Notes under the pieces: model-generated
Database searches by the model: none
Told to the model about the DNA's origin: nothing
What the model saw: the letters and a program-made list of their open reading frames with translations, nothing else
Origin: an uncultured Alsobacter sp.
GTDB taxonomy: Bacteria > Pseudomonadota > Alphaproteobacteria > Rhizobiales > Beijerinckiaceae
Assembly (NCBI RefSeq): GCF_945952055.1
Contig: NZ_CAMFHB010000007.1
Span: 1 to 64,000, forward strand
DNA: 64,000 nt
Direction: 5' to 3'
Shown here: positions 7,368 through 16,014 of the stretch, in pieces
Position numbering within the stretch: the stretch's first letter is position 1
How the letters are laid out: each line of letters begins with the position of its first letter
Position numbers and translations under genes: made by a program

Positions 7368-10300
7368 TCAGCCCGCGTGGGCCGCATCCCATTCCCGCAT
7401 GGCGGCCGCATCACGCGGCGTGATGTCGGGGAAGTCGGGGTCGGCGCCGATCTCGGTGGAGAACTTCCATGACCGGGCGCATTTGCGCCCCGCGGCCGGC
7501 CTCGGCACGACGGCAACGCCCGGCACGTCGTCGAGCCGGAACGCGTCCCGCGGTCCTTCGCCGGTCATCAGCAGCAGGCCGGAGGTGATGCAGATCTCCG
7601 CGAGGTCGACGGTCGAGAGCAGGTCGCGCAGCCCGTCGTCGACGACGTGGAGCTCGGGCGCGGCCTCGAGCGACGCACCGATGCGCTTCTGGGCGCGCTC
7701 GATCTCGAGCGCCCCCGTCACCACCCGGCGCACGCGCCGGATCGTGGCCCACTTCTCGGCCAGAACGTCGTCGCGCCAGGACCCCGGGGTCTCCGGGAAG
7801 GTCTCCAGATGCACCGAGCCTCCGGTGTCTCCGTAGCGCGCAAGCCAGGCTTCCTCGGCCGTGAACACGAGGATGGGCGACAGCCAGACCGTGACCCGGC
7901 GGAAGATCGCCTCGATCACCGCCAGCGCACCCTGGCGGACCGCGCTCGACGCCGGATCGCAATAGAGCACGTCCTTGCGCACGTCGAAGTAGAACGCCGA
8001 CAGGTCGCTGGTCATGAAGGACGACAGTTGCGAGACGACCCGCTTGTAGTCGAACTCCGCATAGGCCTCGCGCACCCCCGCGTCGAGCTCGGCGAGCCGG
8101 TGCAGCATCAGCCGCTCCAGTTCGGGCAGGTCGGCCGGCACGAGCGCGTAGTCGGGCCGGTGATGGGCGAGCGTGCCCAGCATCCAGCGCATCGTGTTGC
8201 GGAGCTTGCGGTAGGTCTCCACGAAGGTCTTGAGGATCTCGGGGCCGATGCGCAGGTCGTCCGAGTAGTCGGCGGCGGCCACCCACAGGCGCAGGATGTC
8301 GGCGCCGGAGTCGCGGATGACGTCCTGCGGGGCGGTCACGTTGCCCTTCGACTTGGACATCTTCTCGCCCTTCTCGTCGAGGACGAAGCCGTGCGTCAGC
8401 ACCACGTCGTAGGGCGCCCTGCCCCGCGTGCCGCAGCTCTCCAGCAGGGACGAGTGGAACCAGCCGCGGTGCTGGTCGGACCCCTCCAGGTACATGACGG
8501 TGTCGCGGCCGCCGTCGACCCGCCGCTGCACGCCGGCGAGCCCCGGGAAGTGCTCGGGATCCTCCAGGGTGAAGGCGTGGGTCGAGCCGGAGTCGAACCA
8601 GACGTCCAGGACGTCGTTGACCTTCTCGTAGGCCGCAGCGTCGTAGTCGTTCCCCAGGAAGCGGGCGCCGGTGGCGTCCGAGAACCAGGCGTCGGCGCCC
8701 TCGGCGGCGAAGGCCTCGGCGATGCGCCGGTTGACCCGCTCGTCCTTCAGCACCTCGCCCGTCTCCCTGTTCACGAACACGGTGATCGGCACGCCCCAGG
8801 CGCGCTGGCGCGAGATCACCCAGTCCGGCCGGTTGGCGATCATGCCCGTGATGCGGTTCTCGCCGACCGCGGGAACCCAGCGGGTGTGGCTGATCGCCTT
8901 CAACGCGACGTCGCGCAGCGTCGCCTTGCGCCAGTCGGCGCCGAAGAGGCGCTGAAGGGTGGCGAGCGTCGCCGCGTCGGAGATGCCGTCGCCGATCGGC
9001 CGGTCCATCGCGATGAACCATTGCGGCGTGTTGCGGAAGATGAGCGGCGCCTTGGAGCGCCACGAATGGGGGTAGCTGTGCTGCAGCCGTCCCCGCGCCG
9101 CGAGCGAGCCCGTGGCCACGAGCCTCTCGATGACGCGGCGGTTGGCGTCGCCTTCGTTGCCCTTGTCGTCGAAGACGCGGGCGCCGGCGAAGAGCTTCAC
9201 GTGCGGGAAATAGGCCCCGTCCGGCCCCACCGTGTGCGGCACCTGCTCCGTGCCGGCGGCGGCGAACAGCGCGCGGTTGGCGACGAAGGTGTTGTAGTCA
9301 TCGGCGCCGTGGCCGGGCGCCGTGTGCACGAAGCCCGTGCCGGCATCGTCGGTCACGTAGTCGGCCGCCACCAGCGGGACGTCGAAGTCATAGTAGCCAT
9401 CGGTGTCGGCAAGGCCGCGGAACGGGTGGCGGCACGCGCCGATGACGGACGGATCGACGTCGCAGACCCGCTCGAAGGCATCGGCCTTGGCCGCCTTCAT
9501 CACCTCGTCCGCCAGCTTGTCGGCGATCACGAACAGTTCGCCGGGCTTCGTCCAGTTGCCCTCCGGCGCGGAGGCGACCCGGAAGAGGCCGTAGGAGATC
9601 GAACGCGAATAGGCGATCGCGCGGTTGGCGGGGATCGTCCACGGCGTCGTGGTCCAGATCAGCACCGAGGCCCGCGACAGGCTTTCGGCGATCCCGTCGG
9701 CCGCCGCTCCGCCGGCAAATCCAGCGAGCGTCCCCAACCGCTCGATCGGGAACTTCACCCAGATCGTCGTCGACTGGTGGTCGTGATACTCGACCTCGGC
9801 CTCGGCCAGGGCCGTCTTCTCGACCACGGACCACATCACGGGCTTCGAGCCACGGTAGAGCTGGCCCGACATCGCGAAGGACATCAGCTCGCGCGCGATC
9901 TGCGCCTCGGCCGGGTAGGCCATGGTGGAATAGGGGTGCGACCAGTCGCCCTCCACGCCCAGCCGCTTGAACTCCTCGCGCTGCACCGACAGCCAATGCT
10001 CGGCGAAGGCCCGGCACTCGCGGCGGAACTCGACGACGTCGACCTCGTCCTTGTTGCGCCCCTTCTTGCGGTACTCCTCCTCGATCTTCCACTCGATTGG
10101 CAGGCCGTGGCAGTCCCAGCCGGGCACGTAGTTGCTGTCGTGGCCCAGCATCTGCTGCGAGCGGGTGACCAGGTCCTTGAGGATCTTGTTGAGCGCGTGG
10201 CCGATGTGGATGTTGCCGTTGGCGTAGGGAGGCCCGTCGTGCAGGACGAACTTGGGCCGGCCCGCGGCGGTTTCGCGCAGGCGGCGATAGAGATCCATGT

Positions 10301-10445
10301 CCTTCCAGCGCTGCAGGAGCTGCGGTTCCCGCTGCGGCAGGCCGGCGCGCATCGGGAATTCGGTCTGGGGAAGGAACAGGGTCTTGGAGTAGTCGCGCGC
10401 GGACCCCTTGCTGGTGTCGCTGGCGGCGGAGGCGGCGTCGTTCAT
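7368..10445 (-). CDS. ileS: Isoleucyl-tRNA synthetase
   Basis: A 1025-residue class Ia aminoacyl-tRNA synthetase that charges tRNA-Ile in the cytoplasm. HIGH is at residues 80-83 and KMSKS at about 695-699. The large editing domain (CP1) lies between them, with the WDCHGLPIE segment before it and the conserved [11 protein letters not shown] inside it. The start [10 protein letters not shown] at 10445 was chosen over longer frames, which would add a proline/arginine-rich stretch not seen in the family. Length is normal. It heads the lspA run and is separated by 310 bp from the HAD gene upstream. Confidence 0.97.
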   Translation of the reverse strand: MNDAASAASDTSKGSARDYSKTLFLPQTEFPMRAGLPQREPQLLQRWKDMDLYRRLRETAAGRPKFVLHDGPPYANGNIHIGHALNKILKDLVTRSQQMLGHDSNYVPGWDCHGLPIEWKIEEEYRKKGRNKDEVDVVEFRRECRAFAEHWLSVQREEFKRLGVEGDWSHPYSTMAYPAEAQIARELMSFAMSGQLYRGSKPVMWSVVEKTALAEAEVEYHDHQSTTIWVKFPIERLGTLAGFAGGAAADGIAESLSRASVLIWTTTPWTIPANRAIAYSRSISYGLFRVASAPEGNWTKPGELFVIADKLADEVMKAAKADAFERVCDVDPSVIGACRHPFRGLADTDGYYDFDVPLVAADYVTDDAGTGFVHTAPGHGADDYNTFVANRALFAAAGTEQVPHTVGPDGAYFPHVKLFAGARVFDDKGNEGDANRRVIERLVATGSLAARGRLQHSYPHSWRSKAPLIFRNTPQWFIAMDRPIGDGISDAATLATLQRLFGADWRKATLRDVALKAISHTRWVPAVGENRITGMIANRPDWVISRQRAWGVPITVFVNRETGEVLKDERVNRRIAEAFAAEGADAWFSDATGARFLGNDYDAAAYEKVNDVLDVWFDSGSTHAFTLEDPEHFPGLAGVQRRVDGGRDTVMYLEGSDQHRGWFHSSLLESCGTRGRAPYDVVLTHGFVLDEKGEKMSKSKGNVTAPQDVIRDSGADILRLWVAAADYSDDLRIGPEILKTFVETYRKLRNTMRWMLGTLAHHRPDYALVPADLPELERLMLHRLAELDAGVREAYAEFDYKRVVSQLSSFMTSDLSAFYFDVRKDVLYCDPASSAVRQGALAVIEAIFRRVTVWLSPILVFTAEEAWLARYGDTGGSVHLETFPETPGSWRDDVLAEKWATIRRVRRVVTGALEIERAQKRIGASLEAAPELHVVDDGLRDLLSTVDLAEICITSGLLLMTGEGPRDAFRLDDVPGVAVVPRPAAGRKCARSWKFSTEIGADPDFPDITPRDAAAMREWDAAHAG

Positions 10446-10755
10446 GGTGTCAACCGGATTGGGCCGGCCAGAATGGGCGGGCCTGACCTGAGAAGGGCAT
10501 ACGGCAAGGTATCCCGGACCTTCGCACGGCCTTTCGGCCTCACGCGAGGGCCGGGCCGGTAATTCGCGCAGCAAGGCGCCGTATCGTCGTCCGGACCACG
10601 GTCATGCCGCGCTTCTACCAGCGCCGGGCGCTGGAATAAAGCCCGGCCTGGCGCAAGCTGCCAAAAGCTGGAACCCGGCTTTTGCCCGAAAGCGTGCGAC
10701 CATGGGGGGAGACCGAAGCGAGGTGCGTTCGCGTCGAAACGAAACGCGGCGTGCT
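10446..10755. other. 310-bp gap upstream of ileS
   Basis: No convincing gene on either strand. It must hold the ileS leader and promoter, but I see no strong -35/-10 pair. Between about 10636 and 10683 the minus strand can form an imperfect G/C-rich stem (arms related to AAGCCCGG and CCGGCTTT) next to a short T-run, a possible weak end for the HAD gene upstream. No T-box-like element was recognised. Confidence 0.4.
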
Positions 10756-11463
10756 TCAGTCCAGGGCCTCCAGGAGCGGCAGGAGTTCGCCCAGATGGGC
10801 GATCCGGTGGAAACGCGGTTCCTCCACGGGCTCGTCGGCGTGCTCGAGCGCCCAGGTGACGTGGTAGGGCACGTGCACCCCCACGGCGCCGGCGGCGATG
10901 GCGGGCAGGACGTCGGACTTCAGCGAATTGCCGACCATCAGGGCCCGGCTCGCCCCGTCGCCGTGGCGCGCGAACACCCGGTCGTAGACGGCCGGCGTCT
11001 TGTCGCTGACGATCTCGACGCCGTCGAACAGGGCGTCGAGGCCAGACTGCGCGAGCTTGCGCTCCTGGTCGAAGAGATCGCCCTTGGTCACGACCACGAG
11101 GCGGAAGCGCCCCGACAGGGCCTCCAGCGTCTCGCGTGCATGGGGCAGGATCTCGACCGGATGGGCGAGCAGCTCGCGACCGCTGCGCAGGATGTCACCG
11201 ATCACCGCGGCCGGCACGTTGCCCTCGGTCACCTCGATCGCGGTCTCGATCATCGACAGGGTGAAACCCTTGATGCCGAAGCCATAATGGCCGACGTTGC
11301 GGCGCTCGGCGGCCAGCAGCCGGCCGCTGAGGTCCGCTCCCTCCGCGTGCGGGGCGAGCAACTCGGCGAAGCGTTCCTCCGTCAGGCGGAACCAGGTCTC
11401 GTTGTGCCAGAGCGTGTCGTCGGCATCGAACCCGACGGTGGTGATGCGACGGCTTCCGGACAT
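10756..11463 (-). CDS. HAD-family hydrolase
   Basis: 235 residues. The first HAD motif FDADDTLW (residues 12-19) supplies the nucleophile and acid/base aspartates; motif II is VVVTKGD near 125 and motif III/IV VGNSLKSDV near 192. The helical cap lies between residues 25 and 105. This type (GFDADDTLWHNE) is common in alphaproteobacteria and probably acts as a small-molecule phosphatase, but the substrate cannot be read from the sequence. It follows ribF by 13 bp, so the two are likely one transcript; a link to flavin phosphate metabolism is possible but unproven. Confidence 0.85.
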   Translation of the reverse strand: MSGSRRITTVGFDADDTLWHNETWFRLTEERFAELLAPHAEGADLSGRLLAAERRNVGHYGFGIKGFTLSMIETAIEVTEGNVPAAVIGDILRSGRELLAHPVEILPHARETLEALSGRFRLVVVTKGDLFDQERKLAQSGLDALFDGVEIVSDKTPAVYDRVFARHGDGASRALMVGNSLKSDVLPAIAAGAVGVHVPYHVTWALEHADEPVEEPRFHRIAHLGELLPLLEALD

Positions 11464-11476
11464 CGCACCCGCCGTC

Positions 11477-12487
11477 TCAGCCGGCCAGCGGCAGGAGGCT
11501 CGGAGCGGGGATCTCCGCCCCGCGCGCCAGGGCCGTCCGGGCCTGCTCGCAGTCGATGGTCATGCGGGCGATCAGGGTCTCGATCCCGTCGAACTTCTCC
11601 TCGCCGCGGATCCAGGCGCAGAATTCCACGTCGAGCGTCTTGTCGTAGAGCGAGCCGGCGAAATCGAAGACGAAGACCTCGAGCAGCGGCGCGCCGTCGT
11701 CGAAGGTCGGCCGGCGCCCGAAGCTCGCCACGCCGTCATGCACCACGCCGTCGATGGCGAGGCGGACCGCGTAGATCCCGTGCCGCAGAGCGCAGTCGGG
11801 CGAGAGGCGGATGTTGGCCGTCGGAAAGCCGAGCGTGCGGCCCCGCTTGTCGCCGTGCTGGACCGTGCCGCGGACCAGCCAGCGCGAACCGATGAGCCTG
11901 GCCGCCGTCTCGACGTCTCCGTCGGAGAGCGCCGTCCTGATCGCGCTGGAGGAGACCGGGGCTCCGTCCTGCACGAGCGGGGCGATGACGTCCACGGCCA
12001 GGCCGAGTTGCTCGCCCTCCCGGGCGATGAAGGCCGGCGATCCCTCGCGTCCGCGGCCGAAATGAAAATCGTGCCCCACCGCGACGCCGCGCAGGCCAAG
12101 ACGCCCGGCCAGGATGTCGCGCACGAACTGCGAGGCGGAGGTCGCCGCCAGCGTCGCGTCGAACGGCAGCACAACGGCGCCGTCGAGGCCCAGGGCCCGA
12201 GCCACGGCGAGCTTGACGGGCTCCGGCGTGAGCCGGAACAGCGGCGTGTCAGGCCTGAAGAAGCTGCGCGGATGCGGCTCGAAGGTCAGCAGCACGACCG
12301 GGGCGGACAACGCGCGGCCCATCGCCTCCGCCCGGGCGATGACGGCCCGGTGACCGCGGTGCAGGCCGTCGAAATTGCCGATCGCCGCGATCGCCCCCGA
12401 TATGGCGGCAGGCACGTCGAGGCTGCGCGCGACGGTGAATCCGCGATCTTGTCGAGCACCGGACGGCGGGAGGGACGCTTCGCTCAT
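11477..12487 (-). CDS. ribF: Bifunctional riboflavin kinase / FAD synthetase
   Basis: 336 residues from the ATG at 12487. It phosphorylates riboflavin to FMN and adenylylates FMN to FAD. The N-terminal nucleotidyltransferase domain shows GNFDGLHRGH (about 36-45) and FEPHP; the C-terminal kinase domain has GRTLGFPTANI (about 210-220) and the later acidic segment LLEVFVFDF. Length fits the family. In many bacteria ribF precedes ileS-lspA; here a HAD gene is inserted between them but the order is kept. Longer upstream frames lack family similarity. Confidence 0.96.
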   Translation of the reverse strand: MSEASLPPSGARQDRGFTVARSLDVPAAISGAIAAIGNFDGLHRGHRAVIARAEAMGRALSAPVVLLTFEPHPRSFFRPDTPLFRLTPEPVKLAVARALGLDGAVVLPFDATLAATSASQFVRDILAGRLGLRGVAVGHDFHFGRGREGSPAFIAREGEQLGLAVDVIAPLVQDGAPVSSSAIRTALSDGDVETAARLIGSRWLVRGTVQHGDKRGRTLGFPTANIRLSPDCALRHGIYAVRLAIDGVVHDGVASFGRRPTFDDGAPLLEVFVFDFAGSLYDKTLDVEFCAWIRGEEKFDGIETLIARMTIDCEQARTALARGAEIPAPSLLPLAG

Positions 12488-12610
12488 GCAAGCCGTGTGT
12501 TTCTGCAAGCGATCTGCCGTGGGGAGCAAGCGGCTCCCGCAGCACGGGGGTCCGCCAAACGGCCGGCAACCTGACCGTTCACGCCGTTGCGGTCAAGCGT
12601 CGGGCGTTCC

Positions 12611-13045
12611 TCAGGCCGTCTGCGGGGTCGCGGGCACCATCACCCAGGCCTCGCCTTCGAGCACCGGCTTGCCATCGACCAGGCATTGGCAGTCCAGCCG
12701 CACCCGCCGGCCCTTCTCCACCATCTCCGCCACCTCGACCACGGCGGCCACGACGTCGCCGATCTTCACCGGAGCCAGGAAGCGCAGGGTCTGCGACAGG
12801 TAGACCGCCCCGGGGCCCGGCAGGCGCGTGCCAATGACGGCCGAGATCAGGCTGGCGGTGAACATGCCGTGGGCGATGCGCTGCCCGAACCGGCTGCGCG
12901 CGGCGAAGTCGTCGGACAGGTGGATCGGATTGACGTCGCCCGAGACCTCGGCGAACTGGTTGACCGTGCTGGCCATCACCGTGCGCAGCAGCGAATCGTG
13001 CATGCCGAGGCTGAGTTCCCCGTAGGTGTAGGTCTTGAGCGCCAT
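12611..13045 (-). CDS. MaoC-like (R)-specific enoyl-CoA hydratase
   Basis: 144 residues, ATG at 13045 with AGGAG 8 nt upstream. It is a single hot-dog domain with the hydratase-2 motif: FAEVSGDVNPIHLSDDFA carries the catalytic Asp and His, followed by RIAHGMFTASLISAVIG. Such PhaJ-type enzymes hydrate trans-2-enoyl-CoA to (R)-3-hydroxyacyl-CoA, which can feed PHA synthesis or fatty-acid metabolism. Two phasins at the far end of the window show that the organism makes PHA granules, which suits but does not prove a PhaJ role. It is divergent from cheY. Confidence 0.88.
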   Translation of the reverse strand: MALKTYTYGELSLGMHDSLLRTVMASTVNQFAEVSGDVNPIHLSDDFAARSRFGQRIAHGMFTASLISAVIGTRLPGPGAVYLSQTLRFLAPVKIGDVVAAVVEVAEMVEKGRRVRLDCQCLVDGKPVLEGEAWVMVPATPQTA

Positions 13046-13094
13046 GGGCCGTTCTCCTGTGCACTCCACCATCGCGTCCCGACCGCGTTCGGAA

Positions 13095-13117
13095 AATTAG
13101 ACTTTGTTCGCCTAATT
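13095..13117. promoter_or_regulatory. AATTAG/CTAATT inverted repeat between maoC-like gene and cheY
   Basis: Perfect 6-bp arms, AATTAG (13095-13100) and CTAATT (13112-13117), are separated by 11 bp. The A/T-rich site stands out in high-GC surroundings and lies between divergent genes, 50 bp from one start and 120 bp from the other. It may be an operator or may simply contain a -10 box (TCTAAT on the minus strand). Confidence 0.35.
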
Positions 13118-13236
13118 GCGTGTGCAACGCCGTCGTTAACACGTTTGCAATTGCGGTCGTCTATCTCTGTTGCTGTGGAAGGCTCTCACGGTCCGGACGC
13201 TGGTGGGGCGCGGCGGGCCGGAAAGCGGAGGCATTT

Positions 13237-13620
13237 ATGAACATCAGTCCATCGACGCCGATCCTTGTCGTCGACGATTACCAGACGATGATCCGCATCA
13301 TCAGGAACCTGCTGAAGCAGCTCGGTTTCGAGGACGTGGACGACGCGACCGACGGCACGCAGGCGCTCGAGAAGCTGCGCAAGCGCAAGTATGGTCTGAT
13401 CATCTCCGACTGGAACATGGAGCCGATGACCGGCTACGAGCTCCTGAAGGTGGTGCGGGCCGACGACAGCCTCCGCGAGACACCCTTCATCATGATCACC
13501 GCGGAATCGAAGACCGACAACGTCGTGGCCGCGAAGAAGGCAGGCGTGAGCAGCTACATCGTCAAGCCGTTCAACGCCCAGACGCTGAAGGCCAAGATCG
13601 ACGCCGTCGGCGAACCCTGA
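13237..13620 (+). CDS. CheY-like single-domain response regulator
   Basis: 127 residues consisting of one receiver domain. The acidic pocket is VVDDY near residue 12, the phospho-acceptor is the Asp of IISDWNMEPMTG near 58, the conserved Thr is in MITAESK and the Lys in VKPF. GGAG lies 6 nt before the ATG. The DWNMEPM signature is that of CheY proteins acting on the flagellar switch. The next gene codes for a CheZ-like phosphatase 45 bp downstream, so the two probably form a phosphorylation/dephosphorylation pair. Confidence 0.93.
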   Translation: MNISPSTPILVVDDYQTMIRIIRNLLKQLGFEDVDDATDGTQALEKLRKRKYGLIISDWNMEPMTGYELLKVVRADDSLRETPFIMITAESKTDNVVAAKKAGVSSYIVKPFNAQTLKAKIDAVGEP

Positions 13621-13665
13621 GCGAGGCCGGCCGGCTCCCCCAACCGGCCGCGACACCGCCCCGGC

Positions 13666-14283
13666 ATGAAGTCCCGCACGACGCCCCCGCCACGCAAGCC
13701 GACGTCGGGCACCCGCCCGGCGGGCCCCGCTGCAGCCACTTCCCCGAACCGACCCTCGACTGCCGACGCGCCCCCCGATGGCGCCCTTCTCGTGCGCGAG
13801 ATCGGCGCGGCGGCGGATTACCTGCGCCGTTGCCGCCAGGAGCTCGCCTCGCTCGGCGCCAACGAACTCGCCAAGGACCGCATTCCCGCCGCATCGCGTG
13901 AGCTCGACGACATCATCGGGGACGGCGCCGAGTTTTCGCACGCCATCATGATGGCGGCGGAGCGCGTCATGAACGCGTCGGAGGACGATCCGGCGGCCTA
14001 CCGCGCCCTCGTGCACGAGGCGATCACGAGCATCATCGTCCAGTGCGCCTTCCAGGACATCACGGCGCAGAGGGCGCAGCGGGTGCGCGGCGCGCTCGAC
14101 ACCATCGAGCGTCGCCTGGCCCGGCTCGCGACCTTCGTGGCCACCCGCGAGATGCCGGACATCGTCGATTTCTCGGCGCCGGACGCGACGATCGTCGAGC
14201 CGAAGGCCGGCCCCGCCCCGCGCGGCCAAGGGAACGATCAGGCGAGCATCGACAGGATCCTGGCCGGTCCGGACCGCTCCTGA
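13666..14283 (+). CDS. CheZ-like CheY phosphatase
   Basis: 205 residues. After a Pro/Thr/Arg-rich start (1-38) the protein is helical. The CheZ active-site pattern is seen in AFQDITAQRAQRV, with Asp131 and Gln135 matching the catalytic pair in the family motif DxTxQ. The extreme C-terminus, DQASIDRILA (191-200), resembles the CheY-docking peptide at the end of enteric CheZ and the start of FliM. It should speed loss of phosphate from CheY-P. It lies 45 bp after cheY in the same direction. Overall similarity to CheZ is remote; the assignment rests on the motif, the tail and the partner gene. Confidence 0.78.
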   Translation: MKSRTTPPPRKPTSGTRPAGPAAATSPNRPSTADAPPDGALLVREIGAAADYLRRCRQELASLGANELAKDRIPAASRELDDIIGDGAEFSHAIMMAAERVMNASEDDPAAYRALVHEAITSIIVQCAFQDITAQRAQRVRGALDTIERRLARLATFVATREMPDIVDFSAPDATIVEPKAGPAPRGQGNDQASIDRILAGPDRS

Positions 14284-14297
14284 CCGCACCAGCGGTC
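14282..14297. terminator. Small hairpin between convergent cheZ-like and META genes
   Basis: GACCGC (14282-14287) and GCGGTC (14292-14297) form a 6-bp stem with an ACCA loop exactly in the 31-bp gap between the two convergent stops. No T-run follows on either strand, so any terminator role is weak inference. Confidence 0.3.
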
Positions 14298-14314
14298 GGC
14301 GCGGGACGCGAGGC

Positions 14315-14788
14315 TCAGAGAGCGCGTTCGAACTTCAGTTGGCCGTTGTTGCCCTGGATGACGAGCTGGCCGTCCTTGAGATCCCACACGGCACCGGTGC
14401 GGAACAGGACGAGGAAGGTCTTCTCCAGGTCCATCACGCCCTTGTCGCAGGCGCGCTTGGTGACGGCGATCGGACCCACCGCGAAGCGCTGCTGGTTCAG
14501 CGGATAGGCCGTCGCCGAGAACGTGTTGCAGCCCGCGAAGCCGCGGGCGCGCAGCGCGTCGTCGATCATCACGGTCGGCCGGTTCTCGGTCACGGTCTTG
14601 CCGTTCAAGGTCACGAGCGTCCATTGCATGCCGACGGGAAACTGCTTCGGCTGCTTGGTCAGCGAGGGCACGTCGGAATCGCCGGCGGGCTTGGCCGGGG
14701 ACGGGCGCTGCATCTGCGCGCTTGCCCCGCAGGACCAGAGACCGGCGAAAGCTAAAGCGGCGATGGCGGTCGACAGGCGGGCTGACAT
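14315..14788 (-). CDS. META/HslJ-domain exported protein
   Basis: 157 residues starting at the ATG at 14788. The N-terminus is a signal peptide (hydrophobic AIAALAFAGLWSCGASA). The mature part is one META (DUF306/HslJ-like) domain: QWTLVTLNGK near residue 55 and GFAGCNTFSATAY near 83 are the family hallmarks, and a second cysteine at 114 may pair with Cys87. Such small envelope proteins are linked to heat or antibiotic stress in some bacteria, but function here is unknown. It is transcribed away from the RNA candidate upstream of it. Confidence 0.85.
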   Translation of the reverse strand: MSARLSTAIAALAFAGLWSCGASAQMQRPSPAKPAGDSDVPSLTKQPKQFPVGMQWTLVTLNGKTVTENRPTVMIDDALRARGFAGCNTFSATAYPLNQQRFAVGPIAVTKRACDKGVMDLEKTFLVLFRTGAVWDLKDGQLVIQGNNGQLKFERAL

Positions 14789-14920
14789 GGACGGCGGCGT
14801 CTCCGAATTTCGAGCGGCGGAGCATAGCCACCAAGGCCTTGCGCCGCAACGCCGGCCTCGAATGCCCGTCTTTGAATTTCTGACGGAGTGTCGGTGATCC
14901 GCCCCGGGGCGCGCTGCGTA

Positions 14921-15030
14921 GGTAAGGGCAGACGTTCCTCCCCGAGCGTCTTCCCCCAAAAGACCTCTGCATTCCCCCGGATGCAGGGAATTCCAAGGGC
15001 CGCTCGCTCCCCCGCGGGCGGCCCTTTTTT
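14921..15030 (+). ncRNA. Candidate small RNA with four C-rich hairpin loops
   Basis: The gap between the META gene start and the hisG stop holds a run of stem-loops on the plus strand. They are: 14930-14951 (AGACG/CGTCT, loop with CCTCCCC); 14948-14964 (GTCTT/AAGAC, loop of five C), an alternative to the first since they share bases; 14965-14988 (CTGCAT/ATGCAG core, loop TCCCCCGG); and 14995-15026 (13-bp stem, loop TCCCCC) followed by six T. Each loop exposes CCCC or CCCCC, able to pair with Shine-Dalgarno G-runs, as in the C-rich-loop sRNAs known from Rhodobacter and rhizobia. The 5' end is uncertain; a weak TTGAAT at 14872 may be a -35. Confidence 0.6.
14995..15030 (+). terminator. Rho-independent terminator of the sRNA candidate
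   Basis: Arms 14995-15007 and 15014-15026 pair over 13 positions (one G-T wobble) around the loop TCCCCC, and T25-T30 gives a run of six T on the plus strand. The T-run lies on the plus strand, so this is not the hisG terminator; it must end a rightward transcript, yet no plus-strand protein gene precedes it. Confidence 0.85.
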
Positions 15031-15033
15031 CCG

Positions 15034-16014
15034 TCAGCCGATGCGCCTGTCCAGGCGTTCCATCAGACTGTTGGTGGCCGTGAAGACGTAGTCCGCCTCG
15101 GCCACGGCCACGCGGACGGCGCCCTGTGCCAGGAGCCACTCCGCAAGCGCGAACATCGTCGCCTTGGGGCATTGCAGGATCACGCGGTCGCCCGCCCCGC
15201 GCTCGCCACCCTGCAGGCGGGCCGAGAAGCGTTCGTCCGCCTCGGCGAGGCCGGCATCGGTGACGCCAGGCCAGATCGCCCGCACCTCGCGCGTCGTGCG
15301 CGCCTCGCCCTCGGCCGCGATCCGCGCCAGGATGGTGCCCACGGCCTTGCGGGCGCGCGGTCCCCAGGTGGCTGGGATCGAGGCCACGAGATTGGCCTCG
15401 CTGCGCAGCATCACGCCGTCTTCGAGGACCTTCAGCGCGTTCGCCGACAGCGTCGCGCCCGTCGTCGTGATGTCGACGATCAGCTCGGCCGCGCCGGACG
15501 CCGGCGCACCCTCGGTGGCCCCCAGGCTCTCGACGATCCGGTAGTCGGTCACGCCGTGCAGGGCGAACCAGTTCCGCGTCAGGTTCACATACTTGGTCGC
15601 CACGCGGAGCTTGCGTCCGTGCCGCGACCTGAACTGCGACGCCACGTCCTCCAGATCGGCCATGCGCTGCACGTCGATCCAGGCCTGGGGCACGGCGACG
15701 ACGACGTTGGCGTGACCGAACCCCAGCGGCGTCAGGAGTTCGAGCCGGTCGTTGGCGTCCGGAATGTTCTCGCGGATCAGGTCCTCGCCCGTGATGCCGA
15801 GATGCGCGCCACCCTGCGCGAGCTCGCGCGCGATCTCGGAGGCGGACAGGAAGAGCACGTCGACGTCCGGCACGCCGGAGATGGTGCCGCGATAGTCGCG
15901 GCTGCCGCGGCCCTGCACGAGAGGCAGGCCGGCCCGCGCGAAGAAGGCGAAGGCGTTTTCCTGCAGCCGGCCCTTGGAGGGAACGGCGAGTGTCAGAGGC
16001 TGGTTCGCGGTCAT
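15034..16014 (-). CDS. hisG: ATP phosphoribosyltransferase HisG
   Basis: 326 residues. It catalyses the first step of histidine synthesis, ATP + PRPP to phosphoribosyl-ATP. The opening [11 protein letters not shown], the middle [14 protein letters not shown] (PRPP-binding loop, about 185-198) and GITGEDL are characteristic. It is longer than the roughly 210-230 residue short HisG that normally needs HisZ; residues about 270-326 form an extra C-terminal part that looks like a HisG_C-type domain. Its start overlaps the hisZ stop by 4 bp, so the two are translationally coupled. Confidence 0.95.
   Translation of the reverse strand: MTANQPLTLAVPSKGRLQENAFAFFARAGLPLVQGRGSRDYRGTISGVPDVDVLFLSASEIARELAQGGAHLGITGEDLIRENIPDANDRLELLTPLGFGHANVVVAVPQAWIDVQRMADLEDVASQFRSRHGRKLRVATKYVNLTRNWFALHGVTDYRIVESLGATEGAPASGAAELIVDITTTGATLSANALKVLEDGVMLRSEANLVASIPATWGPRARKAVGTILARIAAEGEARTTREVRAIWPGVTDAGLAEADERFSARLQGGERGAGDRVILQCPKATMFALAEWLLAQGAVRVAVAEADYVFTATNSLMERLDRRIG

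Noticed and set aside
7647..10562. Very long open frame on the plus strand opposite ileS
   Set aside because: It mirrors the minus-strand ileS in high-GC DNA, and its translation is His/Arg/Gly/Asp-rich without any domain. Similar long antisense frames opposite mutL/M16, groESL, malate synthase, the MCP/FliG genes, glcD and the acetyltransferase gene were rejected for the same reason.
10636..10683. Strong terminator after the HAD gene
   Set aside because: The stem is imperfect with a large loop and a short T-run; kept only as a note in the gap entry.
10446..10755. T-box or tRNA in the gap upstream of ileS
   Set aside because: No T-box core, antiterminator or cloverleaf could be folded, and T-boxes are not expected in alphaproteobacteria.
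14995..15030. Hairpin read as the hisG terminator
   Set aside because: The T-run lies on the plus strand while hisG is on the minus strand, so it cannot be a normal intrinsic terminator for hisG.
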